Source: Aphrophora alni
Taxonomy: Eukaryota > Arthropoda > Insecta > Hemiptera > Aphrophoridae
Length of the DNA: 64,000 nt
Assembly: GCA_963513935.1 (NCBI GenBank)
Contig: OY740776.1
Span: 15,014,660-15,078,659 of the forward strand
Direction: 5' to 3'
Below are positions 22,140 through 32,764 of the stretch, in pieces. How positions within the stretch are numbered: the stretch's first letter is position 1; each line of letters opens with the position of its first letter. Under the pieces are notes generated by a model. That model was not told the DNA's origin. It saw only the letters and a list, made by a program, of their open reading frames with translations, and did not search any database. The translations under genes were made by a program, and so were the position numbers.

Positions 22140-22660
22140 TAATAAACTAGAAAAGGTTTTAGTTCATAATGTAAACAGCAACAATTTGATGGGCGCCATC
22201 GTCGTACTAACCCAGCTCCGTTGTGCAATGTAATACAAGCAGATCTTCTGAATGTAATGCCCGAAAGTTGTTTTCTTGGGATTTGCAGGAAGTGGTAAAT
22301 TGTATTGATAGATTAAGAAGTCTTATCCAGTAGGGTAACTTTAATTTTAAACCTCGTAAATTATGTGTTATCACTACATTCTTAACGTTAGTTAGCTCCT
22401 AATAAGTCTAGTATATATTAAAAGTCTCCACTCGCTTTGCTCGTGTTAGTGTCTCAGTCCTTGAGGGCCTCGAAGCTGTGAAGATATAAAGAAACCTCCA
22501 CTCGCTACGCTCAAGTCTATGGCTCAGCCTTGACGGAACTTTCTGAATTTTAATAGGGTTCTATATGAGCAAACTATCCCCTATATCAAATTTTATGGAC
22601 ATTATTGTGCCTACGAGCAGACAACGACGACGGACGGACGTTATGTTGTAAATGTTTTTT
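22140..22660 (-). repeat. Family R, inverted, nearly full
   Basis: Runs from 'gatgggcgccatcgtcgtac' through 'aatgtaatacaagcagatct', 'tggtaaattgtattgataga', 'tccactcgctttgctcgtgt' and 'cctccactcgctacgctcaa' to 'caacgacgacggacggacg', all inverse R blocks in order. Confidence 0.7.
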
Positions 22661-22734
22661 TCTGTTTCCAGAAGCCATGACACGTAACGATCAGTCAAAA
22701 AACTGATTACCAAACTTGCAATACTACCTACGTA

Positions 22735-23080
22735 CAACATCCTCAAGATAGGAATGTGTCTGGGGTGGAGAGGAAAAGAGGGGCCCCCACACTTTGTTGC
22801 GTTTACTTTCAGCGGTACAACGCCAATAAAAAAATATAGACCTCAAATGCTTCTGTGTAAACGCGTACCCTACTTTCGTTTCTTTTATCGGTGTAAATAA
22901 GAATAAAACGTTTACAAAAGTCTGTCACGAAGTTGTAACTTTAGGAATTAAATGTAGAAAGCAGTAATTGTGTAGCTAGTTTTCTTGGAATGGGTTGTAC
23001 CGTCAAGTTAGGCTAGGGAAGCAAGTAGAAGGGAGGACACGCCCCCTTACACCAGACACAATCCTAGTCTGAGGTTACTG
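22735..23080 (+). mobile_element. Family T MITE, copy 5
   Basis: CAACATCCTCA ... GAGGTTACTG with TA at 22733-22734 and 23081-23082. About 346 bp, non-coding. Confidence 0.75.
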
Positions 23081-23264
23081 TACTCTGCAGCACTACAGGT
23101 CGATGTGACCCTTGGGTTTCTAGATCAATGAAAACACTAGAAACGTCTATACAAAACAGCACTTCTTCAGCTCTTATCTGAGAGCGCCGTAGCATTTTTA
23201 CATCATCAAATCATCGACTTCAAGGTTTTCCTCTTCTTCTCTGTTCACTTTACCATTATCAAAC

Positions 23265-24370
23265 TGGGAATGCGGCTGAACGGAGGGTCGCTTCACTCAC
23301 ACAAGCGCAGAGGATTAGGGCGTCCGGTGACCTACGTAGCCATGCGCATGAGTCACCTACTGGGCTTCAATTTATAAAACTTTATTTTATTTGATATTTG
23401 AAAAAATTTATAATCTATTTTTTATTTTACAAGAAAAGTGAGACTTAACAACGTATAATTTACTGAATTATAGCCCAAAGTCAACAATGTTTGCTAAAAA
23501 TTGAGTGACAGTTTGTACATAAAAAAATCTATTGATTTTGAGAATACCAACTTTTACTACATAGTACTAAGCGTTTATTTAATGCATACCTTATCACAAT
23601 GTTTATAAATAGAAATATGTTTTTACATCTTTTAAACATTTTCAACATTAGTAGGGAATTTTTTACTGTTTTGAACATTATTCAATATATTACTGTAACT
23701 TAGATGTTAAATTTACAAAAAAATAAATTTATTTTTAACAGTTTTAACTCTACTAGTCTAGAGTAGGATAGCTTTATTTTTTGCAGCTTAATGGAATTAC
23801 GTTTATTTGTAATCAATTTATCTTCTGTACGTTGTTTTTCAAAATCTTACCAAAATTTTATATTTTTTATGTTCTTTTAATATGTCATAATGCTAATAGT
23901 TCATAATGTTGTTTTTTATTGACTGAATCACTATTTCCTACGAGATTTCAGTTCAAACAAAGGAAGCAGGGTAGTTTGTGTGTAGTTTTTAATGCTTTTC
24001 TTTACCACAATGTTTGTGTGTGTGTATATATTTTAAGTTAGGACATGTTAGATAACATTTTTGTCGTTTATGTAACTATTCAATACGGTTTTATCAATGA
24101 CAAATATATTTCAAAATTCTTTCTTTACTATTCTACTTTTCCTTAATTTATATTGTTTCTCCCTTATGTTTTGATAATGGCTTGTTAGGAAGGCGTTTTC
24201 AAATTTTATGATTCACATTTAGTATTACTTAACAATTTAGAAACCTTAAGAAAGTTATGTTTGTATCAAAAGAGTTTGCAGTGGGTGTGTCACTAATTAG
24301 GCAGCTTGTCTGGGGCAGGACGTCAGTGAGTGTGCGTGCGTGAGAGAGGATTTTGCCAGGTATCGCTTGT
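23265..24370 (+). repeat. Long dispersed repeat family H, most complete copy
   Basis: About 1.1 kb. The left edge is 'tatcaaactgggaatgcgg' and 'gggtcgcttcactcacacaa', a conserved 130-bp head also at 31.8, 33.5, 36.4 and 60.7 kb. A middle block ('aacgtataatttactgaatt') follows. The right half ('gcagcttaatgga', 'taggacatgttagataac', 'gtgtcactaattaggcagct') recurs at 44.5, 47.0 and 59.0 kb. Non-coding; superfamily unknown. Confidence 0.7.
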
Positions 24371-24379
24371 TTTCCTTCT

Positions 24380-24840
24380 TTTTTTCAAACTATAATTTTA
24401 TTTTCGTTACTAAATATGCAAAGCTAGGAACACCTTCAAATGTAAATTCTTGTAGGGAGATACTTTATGTATCAAGATCTATTAGTAGATTCAGACATAA
24501 TCATATATTTAATTATTTTTAAAAGCCCCACCTTGCATACAACAAACTTGCATAATATACCTTTTGATTGGAAGGCATAAAATGAAATGAACACGTTTTT
24601 ATTTCTAAGAAATGTAAACTGTGTCAACAAGGGTATTGCGTAAACTATAAATACTAGTTTAATCTATTGTATTTATTGTACCTGGAAACATTAATACATT
24701 TCAACAATAGAAAATACACAATGACTAGTTAAGACTTTTGTGAAAACGTCTTAAAGGGAATTTTTCCTGTTTTAAAATTGGGTGACAAAATTATACAAGT
24801 CATTGTTAAAAACTATGTTTGTAATATCTATATTTACCTT
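24380..24840. other. No recognisable feature
   Basis: AT-rich; a 60-codon frame starting at 24340 overlaps the repeat edge and has no domain. Confidence 0.35.
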
Positions 24841-24845
24841 ATATT

Positions 24846-24996
24846 ATCCGTCATGTGACTTTGTTCGTTAAGATTAACGCGTTTCGGAACTATGTTTCAT
24901 CATCAGAAATTTCTCACTCGTAGAGGTCGTTAAACATTAAGATAATTTAACACAATAAACATAATAATTCTAGACGAACAAAGTCACATGACGGAT
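24846..24996. mobile_element. 151-bp inverted-repeat element with hammerhead-like core
   Basis: Perfect 23-bp arms: 24846-24868 ('atccgtcatgtgac..') and 24974-24996 (its exact inverse). The interior holds, on the minus strand, CTGATGA (24906-24900), a GAAAC...GTTCC hairpin and GAAA (24885-24882), followed by CGCG and a TTAA dyad. The right arm ends exactly where the Helitron-like element begins. Confidence 0.6.
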
Positions 24997-25231
24997 CTAT
25001 ACTATTATATAAAAATCTAATAGTGTCTGTCTGTCTGTGTGTTACTCAATCACGTAAAAACTACTGGACACATTGTACATGGACATTCTTAGGGTCCCTG
25101 GGTAACACATAGGCCTATTTTTATTTAGAAATTCCATCAGGGCACCGCCCCACTGGTCTTGAAAACTCCATTAACACTCAATACAAGTATACGTCAACCC
25201 CGTACGAAGGATGGGTAGACTACTCTGCTAG
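24996..25231 (+). mobile_element. Short non-autonomous Helitron
   Basis: Begins TCTATACTATTATA, preceded by A, and ends CTAG (25228-25231), followed by T: the A|TC...CTAR|T layout of Helitrons. A 5-bp hairpin CCCGT-loop-ATGGG (25199-25215) lies 12 bases before the CTAG, as expected for the 3' terminator. The body has 'gtctgtctgtctgtg' and 'actcaatcacgtaaaaacta', blocks typical of insect Helitron 5' regions as I know them. It encodes no protein. Confidence 0.65.
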
Positions 25232-25239
25232 TGTTAGAC

Positions 25240-26030
25240 TATATATAGTGCGACTTGGATACTAATCAACAATGTTTGCAATAAATTTGATCCGAATAAG
25301 ATGATTATTAATGGATAGAGTGAAAATAAATTTTAAAAAACGTGTTAAAATAATGCACAAACTTTCCTAGACACCTGTTCAAAATCAAAATTCTAAACAA
25401 AACAAAATTATTAGTCGCCAATAATAATATCAGTTCGGTTATACAGGTTATGTGCTATTTACCGAACTCACCCTATATACAGGGTGTCACAAAAACCTTA
25501 CCGTTATACAGAATCGGATTCTATATGTCTAATAAATTTAAAATGTTCACTTTTTTCGAATTCGCTTTAGTTTAGGCGTAAAAAAAAATTCTCTGTAACT
25601 CCAGAAATTGATAAGATATTGAGTTCAAATTTGATATAAGCATTTTTAGACCGCCATTTTGAAAATGTATACATAATAACTAAATAATTAAAATGTATAT
25701 ATTTCATTCAAAACTATTTTCTTCAAAGATTCTGTTATTGTATTTTGTATGTTTATTACATTACACCTGTAATATTTATTAATGAGTCACAGATAATGAA
25801 AATATTTGCAACATAAGCTAAATTAGCTTAATTATGACTCGTAAGGAGTTTTACAGTATGAATTGTCAGGGAAAACCACTCCTTAGGAAGAGATACGGGA
25901 AATCTGATGCACGTCAACTATGAACTGTAACTCCGAGGGCATAATTTGTGATTGCCTATTGCATTCACTATCATGGAGAACACTTTTTTATAAGAAAAAC
26001 ATTTAAATAAAACTCCCTCATACCTTTATC
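25240..26030. other. AT-rich with one mariner-type end
   Basis: 'tatatacagggtgtcaca' at 25473 is the left end of a mariner-type MITE and 'gaccgccattttgaaaatg' follows. I could not pair it with a right end. No gene. Confidence 0.4.
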
Positions 26031-26035
26031 GTATA

Positions 26036-26412
26036 CAGGGTGTAGTATAACTTCGTTCCAAAACTTGTGGGTCAAAGTAAAGAAAGAGCTTTACACATAG
26101 GCCTACATATATCAGATAATGCTTAGTTTTTAATTTATCTACCAATTTTTCCTTTTTGAAAGTATTGAGGTAGATTCAATTATTTTGACAATACAAATTT
26201 GAAAACTGCCACCATTCAGACAGACCTACAGGGTGTAGCATAACTTTGAACCAAAACTTGTAGCTCAAAGTGAAGAAAAAGTTTTACACATATATCAGAT
26301 AATGCTTAGTTTTCAATTTATATACCAATTCTTTCTTTTCCTTTTTGGAAGTGTTGTGGTAAATTAAATTATTTTGACGGTAAAAATTTTGAAAACGGCC
26401 ACCATAGAGATA
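26036..26412 (+). repeat. Two tandem ~190-bp units starting with CAGGGTGTAG
   Basis: 'acagggtgtagtataacttc' (26036) and 'acagggtgtagcataacttt' (26229) start two units that share 'ccaaaacttgt', 'tatcagataatgcttagttt' and 'aaaac.gccaccat'. A mariner-type terminus opens each unit, so this may be a duplicated half-element. Confidence 0.7.
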
Positions 26413-26572
26413 GACGGACACGAGTGTGAAATTACAGTGTCCTTGGTTTTTATCTACGGACCCTAAAAAGTAGGTAGATATTCCTAATTATTGTAATGTA
26501 AAAATTGTAACCATTTAGTTTAGAAAAGTATACACTAGGATCGAAAAGCTTCTTTTAGTCCAAGTGATGAAA

Positions 26573-26872
26573 TATATTTTTCGTTATACTGCCAACGATA
26601 TAAAAAAACAATTTCAAAAAACTAAAATGATACAACCTATTTACCTTCAAATCGATGGTAACAGCTGTTTTAACAGTTATTTACAATCGAGAGTATCGGT
26701 TGTTTTTATAGATGCTTTACAATCGTTAATTAATTCGTATAAACGAAGTAACAGCTGATGACCTCGAACTCAGCTGATGTTTTTAGGTCCTAGGACTAAA
26801 AAGAACAACTTTAGCATCTCAATGCATGTATTTAAAAACAGCTGTTTTTGAAGCAGTATGACGAAAAAATAT
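26573..26872 (-). mobile_element. Family D TIR repeat, copy 2 (inverted)
   Basis: Minus-strand copy of 6385-6682. The ends 'tatatttttcgttatactgc' and 'gcagtatgacgaaaaaatat' and the internal CAGCTG palindromes are conserved. The 64-codon frame inside is not a gene. Confidence 0.7.
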
Positions 26873-26879
26873 TATTAAT

Positions 26880-27890
26880 TCGCTAGCACCCTGCCGAATT
26901 ACTTATTTTGTTTGTAATATATTTGTAGCAGTTTTACGTTAAAAATAATTTAATAGTATCGTTTGACGTTAAATCAGGAATATTTTTAGTTTTTTGCTTA
27001 TTTTCACACGAATGTTTAAATTCCACGAAAATCTCCGAGACGGTACATTGTCAACGCTCTAGATAACGTGGTGGACGTTTTAGAAACTAAAAACAATTCG
27101 GATTTTATTGTTTAACATTCAGGCCTTTAGTAATCTCGTAGGTGACAATTTGAACGTGCCATCTCTACGTCTATCTAATTCATACATCCGTAGTTCCGTG
27201 ACGGAATCAAACCTGCCGTGACGAATCTTACAACAGCTCTCAGTTTTTCCCAACCAATATGACTGGTCCAGTATAACCAATAAGAAGCAGACATTTGACG
27301 TCATCAGATTAGTTAACAGGTGAGAGAATGAATCAGCCAGAGTCGAAGTGAATCATAAAGCTGTGTAACCGGTACAAGAATGCTAACAATGCTGGAAGCT
27401 TGATCTGGACTTCTTAGTCATCTATTAATCTACGATATATGTAAAGCTAATATTAATTACACAAGATTAGACGATATTTTAAATTAATAATACAAGCCAG
27501 TTAGTCATCAGGTAGCAAGGTTTTAAAGTTGATATACAGGGTATTCGAGAAGTTTTACCGGCGCTTTTTACAGGCCAAAAGAAAGAAATTTAGTCCTGAT
27601 TTCTAAGCTTTCGGTGAAATTCAGTCTTGCTGAAATCCCTGGGATACGAATTAAGGGGAAATTTTGGTATTTTGTGTGCAGTTTGACCTGAAAAACTGTA
27701 AAATTTAGGTTTCAGAACTGATTCTCTAGTAGTTTACGAGAAAAACAGCTATTATCAGCATGATAGCGCACCTCCCCACTTCTTGCTGGTCTTTAGAACC
27801 AATTTTGAGGAAAAAATTGTCTGTTTTAGTCTTATCGTAGGTATTTATAGGTTAATTTTGAGTTTTAATACGATTTAATTTGTCGTATTT
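26880..27890. other. No recognisable feature
   Basis: AT-rich; 'tacagggtattcgagaag' near 27535 resembles a mariner-type tip without a partner. Otherwise nothing. Confidence 0.35.
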
Positions 27891-27903
27891 GTGTATAAAA
27901 AAC

Positions 27904-28622
27904 AATCAGGATTCAGAATTGGAAGAGGTTGCAGGGATGGAGTATTTTGTCTGTCCTCTGTTATCAACATTCATCTCAGAATAAAAAGAAGAAAAGTGTA
28001 TGGTATATTCTTGGACTTGCGGAGAGCATTTGATAGCGTTCCTCACAATAAACTGTGGTCTAAGATACACAAATTGGGGCTGGGTGGTAAGTTGACAAGA
28101 ATTATACAAAACCTTTATGAAACTGCTACTGTCTCAATCGACCAAGAAGGAACATTATCCAATAGCTTTAAAGTAACGTCTGGAGTGTTGCAAGGGGAGG
28201 TTCTCAGCTCGACATTGTTTATTTTGTTTTTGTATGATATAATAAGCTTCTACCAGTCTCGTAGCTTAACAGGAATAAGTATTAATGAGAAGAGAGAAGT
28301 ATTGATGTTTCTTTATGCCGATGATATCATCATATTGTCTCATTCCTGGTGTGATGCGCAACGTAAACTGGCTGTTTTAAAAGAATACTTTGATGATAAT
28401 GGTCTGGAGGTTAATCCTTTGAAAACAAAAGCCCTGATTTTTCATAAGGGAAGGACCCCTGGAAAACTAAAACAGCTTTTTTATAACAATGAATCAATTG
28501 CAATTGTTAAAGAACAGAAATATTTGGGCATAACCTTTTCCTCCTCCGGCAAATTCAGAAAAGCAGCAATTAACATTTCATCAAAAGGCCTTGCTGCACT
28601 TCCAGAACTAAATATTGTAATA
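27904..28622 (+). pseudogene. LINE reverse transcriptase, fingers-palm part
   Basis: The open frame reads into the LINE from the target duplication; the first LINE residues are QSGFRIGRG. About 240 residues follow with RT motifs in order (counted from the GTG at 27891): FLDLRRAFDSV at 40-50 (motif A, catalytic Asp 42), GVLQGEVLSSTLF at 98-110 (motif B, with Ser where most relatives have Pro), FLYADDIIIL at 140-149 (YADD, the metal-binding pair, nucleotides 28314-28325), then LEVNPLKTKALIF (motif D) and KYLGITF (motif E). In life the enzyme copies its RNA at a nicked chromosomal target. The frame stays open until it enters the insert and stops at 28899. It has no proper start codon and lacks the N-terminal half of the protein, so it is non-functional. 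Confidence 0.9.
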
Positions 28623-29721
28623 TTCAAAGGACATGTACTACGAGAGTTGCAAATAATGCTCCAGGAGCTGGTGTTGGCAGTCCTCTCGGCTCTCCACCAG
28701 CTCCCACTCTACAAAAATAGGGGAGGAAGGGAAACCATCTACTATTTAGCATTGACACTGCCCCCACGAATCCTACTCCAATTACCGTGCACTCGGAGGG
28801 TTCCCTTAGGGTCCCCCGAGGGGCTTGGGCACGGCCCCGTGGTACCAGTTTGGCTTGGGTCCCGAGGGACTTACACCTTAAAGGTTTGGACTGGTCACTA
28901 GCCCGCCAGTCGACCCACATGGTCTTCCAGCTACGGTTTCGACCACCCTTCATGACATGCTTCAAAGGACATATACTACGAGAGTTGCAAATAATGCTCC
29001 AGGAGCTGGTGTTGGCAGTCCTCTCGGCTCTCCACCAGCTCCCACTCTACAAAAATAAGGGAGGAAGGGAAACCATCTACTATTTAGCATTGACACTGCC
29101 CCCACGAATCCTACTCCAATTACCGTGCACTCGGAGGGTTCCCTTAGGGTCCCCCGAGGGGCTTGGGCACGGCCCCGTGGTACCAGTTTGGCTTGGGTCC
29201 CAAGGGACTTACACCTTAAAGGCTTAGACTGGTCACTTGCTTCAAAGGACAGGTTCAAGTTGAGTTTCTAAAGAGAACTAGTTGCTAGAACTAGAAGGGC
29301 GGCGTCTCTAATGCCTTTCGGCTTACCACCAACCCCCACTCATAAGAAAGAGTAACTGGGTGCAATCTCACCACTAACACCCCACTGCCACCACGAAACC
29401 ATTCCTCAACGCACGCTTCCAAAAGCCGAAGCTTCTGGACAGGCCAAGCATGCTCCCATGGTACTCATGTCGGCAAGATTACTCAAGCCACGTTTGATGA
29501 GTCACCGTCGGGTCGCTTACGCGATACCCTCCCTCACGCACTCACCTACTAGAGGCGGCGCCCGTTACCTACATACGTAGGATTGGGTGGCCTTCCTCTA
29601 GTTTTCTTGGGCCGGCACCGTGAGGTAAAATACACGACCCGAGTGTAGGTGGCACTGCTTCAAAGGACAGGTTCAAGTTGAGTTTCTAAAGAGAACTAGT
29701 TGCTAGAACTGGAAGGGCGGC
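28623..29721 (+). repeat. GC-rich composite insert inside the LINE
   Basis: About 1.1 kb, clearly richer in G+C than its surroundings, splits the RT frame. TTCAAAGGACA starts four blocks at 28623, 28961, 29241 and 29659. Blocks 1 and 2 share about 270 bp almost unchanged ('ctccaggagctggtgttggc' onward). Blocks 3 and 4 share 63 bp (29241-29303, 29659-29721). Frames of 98-146 codons on both strands here are by-products of high GC. The reading frame before and after the insert is the same. Not an element I recognise; an assembly chimera is possible. Confidence 0.7.
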
Positions 29722-30602
29722 AGCCGGATTCCTGGAGAGCCAACTGTAAACTTTTTGACTCACTGGTAGTCAGCCTTCTACAATACTGCAGCGAAACATG
29801 GGCACCGCCATATGTAAACATCCTGGAAAGAGTACAGCTGACATTCCTAAAACGATTGTTACAACTTCCTCGAAGTACGCCTGATGCTTTTGTGAGATTT
29901 GAGACTGGCAGAGTGCATTTGGAACTCAGGGTGTTTAAGCAAATGTTGAACTGGTGGACTGCACTGCTTCAATTGGATGATGAAAGTTTGCCAAAGATGT
30001 GCTACCTAAAGCTTGCCTCTATCTCCACTCAGGATGTCCCATACAATTGGGTTACCTGGCTTAGATGTATGCTGGGAAGGATTGGAGCAGAAAATATCTG
30101 GAAGAGTCAAAACCATTGGGATGTAATCAAGTCAAGAAAAGATTTAGTTGAACAATTCAAGAATAATTTAATATGCTCAGACATTGATACCAATTTAAAT
30201 TCAAGATACAGTGATTACTACAGACATATAAGTGGCTTAACCCCCTGTGAACCATACTTTGAAGAGAATTGTCCTTTATACATAATAAGAATTACCGCTC
30301 AATTACGCCTTGCTGGCAAGAAATATAATAGATTAATATTGCAGAATGACAACTATAGCTTTAACCCCAGTGAAATATGCCCTATCTGCATAACAGGAAA
30401 TGACACTATAACTCACCTTTTGTTGGAATGTGAAGGGTATAATCTTTTTAGATATAAATATCTGAACAATTACAATTCTGTGCAATATTTATATAATATA
30501 GAGACAATCTTAACCTCAAACTCAGTACAGGCCATGAAAAATATCTACCATTTTCTTATGTATAGCCTAAAACTTAGAAAATCTATTTTAAACTTAATGT
30601 AA
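29722..30602 (+). pseudogene. LINE RT C-terminal part with zinc knuckle
   Basis: Continues the RT protein after the insert in the same frame. 'CKLFDSLVVSLLQYCSETWA' is the thumb-like segment that follows RT in many insect LINEs, then 'LKRLLQLPRSTP'. A long poorly conserved stretch leads to C-P-I-C ... H-L-L-L-E-C at 30378-30431, a CX2CX8HX4C knuckle found near the C-terminus of jockey/R1/I-type proteins and thought to bind nucleic acid. The protein ends at the TAA 30600-30602 with no internal stops over about 290 codons, so decay after insertion has been slight. No RNase H domain is present. Clade not assigned. Confidence 0.85.
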
Positions 30603-30907
30603 TAAATTAATTTGGTAAAATATCTTCAAACAACTAACTCGTTTGCAAATGTACTGATATTATTGTAGTTCGTATAATTTGGTTACTTCGATTCCTAAAA
30701 TTGTGTTACTTGTTATAATGGTATAAAAATATTTTTGTAAGTATTATAAATGCACCGGAAAGTTAGTTATAGAAAAACTAAGGTTAAAAATGAACAATGT
30801 CATAAAATATGTTATTTTTGTAAATGGTCAACATCTTGCTTATGTAACTGTACTTTAAAGCAATAAAGTTGTTATGATATGTTTATGTTATGTTATGTAT
30901 AAAAAAC

Positions 30908-31020
30908 GAATGCGCGACGTTTCGATCATATAAATCAACTTCCATTATCAAGTGATAAACCTAGGCCACTTGTTAACGGGAGTTGATTTATACTCCCGAA
31001 ACGTCATGTTTTATAAACAC
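30908..31020. repeat. Inverted pair of a GAAACGTC motif
   Basis: On the minus strand 'cacttgataatggaagttg' runs to 'cgaaacgtcgcg'. On the plus strand 'cacttgttaacgggagttg' runs through a perfect GGGAGT...ACTCCC stem to 'cgaaacgtcatg'. The two form an inverted repeat directly after the LINE. A third copy is at 59425-59475. The stem followed by GAAAC resembles a hammerhead stem II, but the CUGANGA box is not intact. Confidence 0.5.
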
Positions 31021-31024
31021 AAAT

Positions 31025-31790
31025 GATGGTAAATGTCAAAAACTTTAAAACAAGAATGTTGAGTAATTCAAAAAAAGAAAAAATTGAAAATGTGACTAAC
31101 GTATGTTCACATACTAATTTAATTCCATATATTTTCATCATTTTGGTGGGTAGTGTGAAAAATACACGATAATGAAAAATTATTCATGAAAAATTGTTTA
31201 CCTACTCTTTCTATATTAACAAATAAATTTTAATTTAGAAAAGTTTGAACTTATTGTCAAAATAAATTTGAAATTAAATCGTTAATGATTAACTTCTTCT
31301 AAACAAGTGACCTGTTACTATAAAAAACATTGATAAGAAAGTAGATAGCAATTTCATTGACCCGTGCTCTTAATGGTATTTAGCCAACAGAGATACTAAT
31401 CCAATTAGTAAATTGGTTATAAACAAATTTAGCTAATACAAGCAACACCCGAATAATTAAGTTATGTAATGTTATTATTTGTTTTTGTTTATTTACTTAA
31501 TTTTTTGTAACTATATCGGGCTGGTTGTTGACCGTAGAGTGGCAGCTTTTATTCGTTATTTATTTAATATTTTTTAATTGTTAATCAGTGTACGGTTACA
31601 GAGCTGTGATGAGAAAGTGTTATTTTTTTATGAACTGGACAATATTTTCTATAGTTATAGTTGTTTACTGATCATGTTACTGGAAAGTAAATGTTTCTAA
31701 GTCAGGTAAATAGGGAAGTAAAATTTTTATTACAAGAATGGGAATAAATTATTGTTATCTTACATCACTTCTCGCTGATTGTGTGTCTAT
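31025..31790. other. No recognisable feature
   Basis: AT-rich; nothing recognised. Confidence 0.35.
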
Positions 31791-31794
31791 ACTA

Positions 31795-32371
31795 GCATCA
31801 AACAGGGAATGCAGTTGAAGGAAGTGACGCTTCACTCACACAAGCGCAGAGGATTAGGGTGTCCGGTGACCTACCCCCAAGCCACCGTATGAGTCACCTA
31901 CTGGGCTTCATTTTATAAAAATTTAATTTATTTTACTGTATTAAATATTTGAAAATATATTTTTATTCTACAGTAATTCTAGAAAAATGAGACCAAACAA
32001 CGTATAATTTACTGAATTATAGCCCACCGATGTTTGCTACAAAATGAGTGGCTGTATGATGTAAGTTATCACTTCTCTTTTGCAAGTAAATTTAGTACTG
32101 TACTTTGTAGTATATTAATCTAGTTCTATTGATTTTGAGATTGTAAACTTTTACTACATAATACTAAATGTTTATTTAATGCATACCTTATTACAATATT
32201 TATAAATAGAAATATATGTTTTTGCATTAAAAAAATATATATTTGTTACGTTTTCAATATTAGTAGGAAATTTTTTGCTGTTTTCAACATTATTCTCTCT
32301 ATTACTGTTGCTTAGATGGGCATAATATGTTAAATTTATACAAAATAAATTGCGTAAATGGCAATATTACA

Positions 32372-32438
<67 letters not shown>

Positions 32439-32590
32439 CATACACAGGTTATCACAATGTAAATAATAATTATGTTTTATACTATTATTATTATATTGTG
32501 CTCCTTTGTTTCATTAAAATCGTAAAGTACATATTTTTTGATAAAGATATACGATAGTGTTGTTTTTCACACTTATCAGTCATCATACTG
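31795..32590 (+). repeat. Family H, left and middle parts
   Basis: Head block 'gtgacgcttcactcacacaa' and 'gattagggtgtccggtgacc', then 'acaacgtataatttactgaa', 'tttatttaatgcatacctta' and 'cttagatg', as in the 23.3 kb copy. The right half is replaced by a TA microsatellite and unrelated DNA. Confidence 0.65.
32379..32435. repeat. (TA)28 microsatellite
   Basis: 57 bp of uninterrupted alternating T and A within the family H copy; the 76-codon frame across it is low-complexity and not a gene. Confidence 0.95.
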
Positions 32591-32642
32591 TCATTCATTT
32601 TGTAGCAGACATTGTTGATTTTTGATTCTATTAATAGCTATT

Positions 32643-32763
32643 TGTGCAACTAGTGAGCAAAGTGGCACTTTTTTAAACGAGAGAAAAATGTTGACGCACG
32701 AGGCTTGTCGAGTGCGTCAATTTTATCGAGTTAAAAAAAAGACACTTTGCTCATGAATTGCAC
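32643..32763. mobile_element. ~120-bp foldback element
   Basis: Arms pair from the outside in: TGTGCAA with TTGCACA, TGAGCAAAGTG (32654) with CACTTTGCTCA (ending 32753), and TTGACGCAC with GTGCGTCAA around a 12-base loop. The result is a single long hairpin. Related 'cactttg..caattgtagaca' sequence lies at 33362. Confidence 0.65.
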
Positions 32764-32764
32764 A

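Larger units (their letters stand above)
27892..30907 (+). mobile_element. 5'-truncated non-LTR retrotransposon with 12-bp TSD
   Basis: Identical 12-bp target duplications TGTATAAAAAAC lie at 27892-27903 and 30896-30907. The body runs 27904-30895: RT domain, zinc knuckle, a ~290-bp 3' untranslated part and a TTATG-type simple tail (30878-30895). The upstream endonuclease domain is missing because the insertion was truncated inside RT. A GC-rich insert of about 1.1 kb (28623-29721) splits the coding part. The TSD shows that this copy arrived by target-primed reverse transcription and is fairly recent. Confidence 0.9.

Noticed and set aside
28624..29258. Frames of 98-146 codons on both strands
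   Set aside because: GC-rich duplicated insert; the frames recur in each duplicate and on opposite strands, so composition explains them.
32327..32557. 76-codon frame
   Set aside because: Crosses the (TA)28 microsatellite; Ile-Tyr repeats only.
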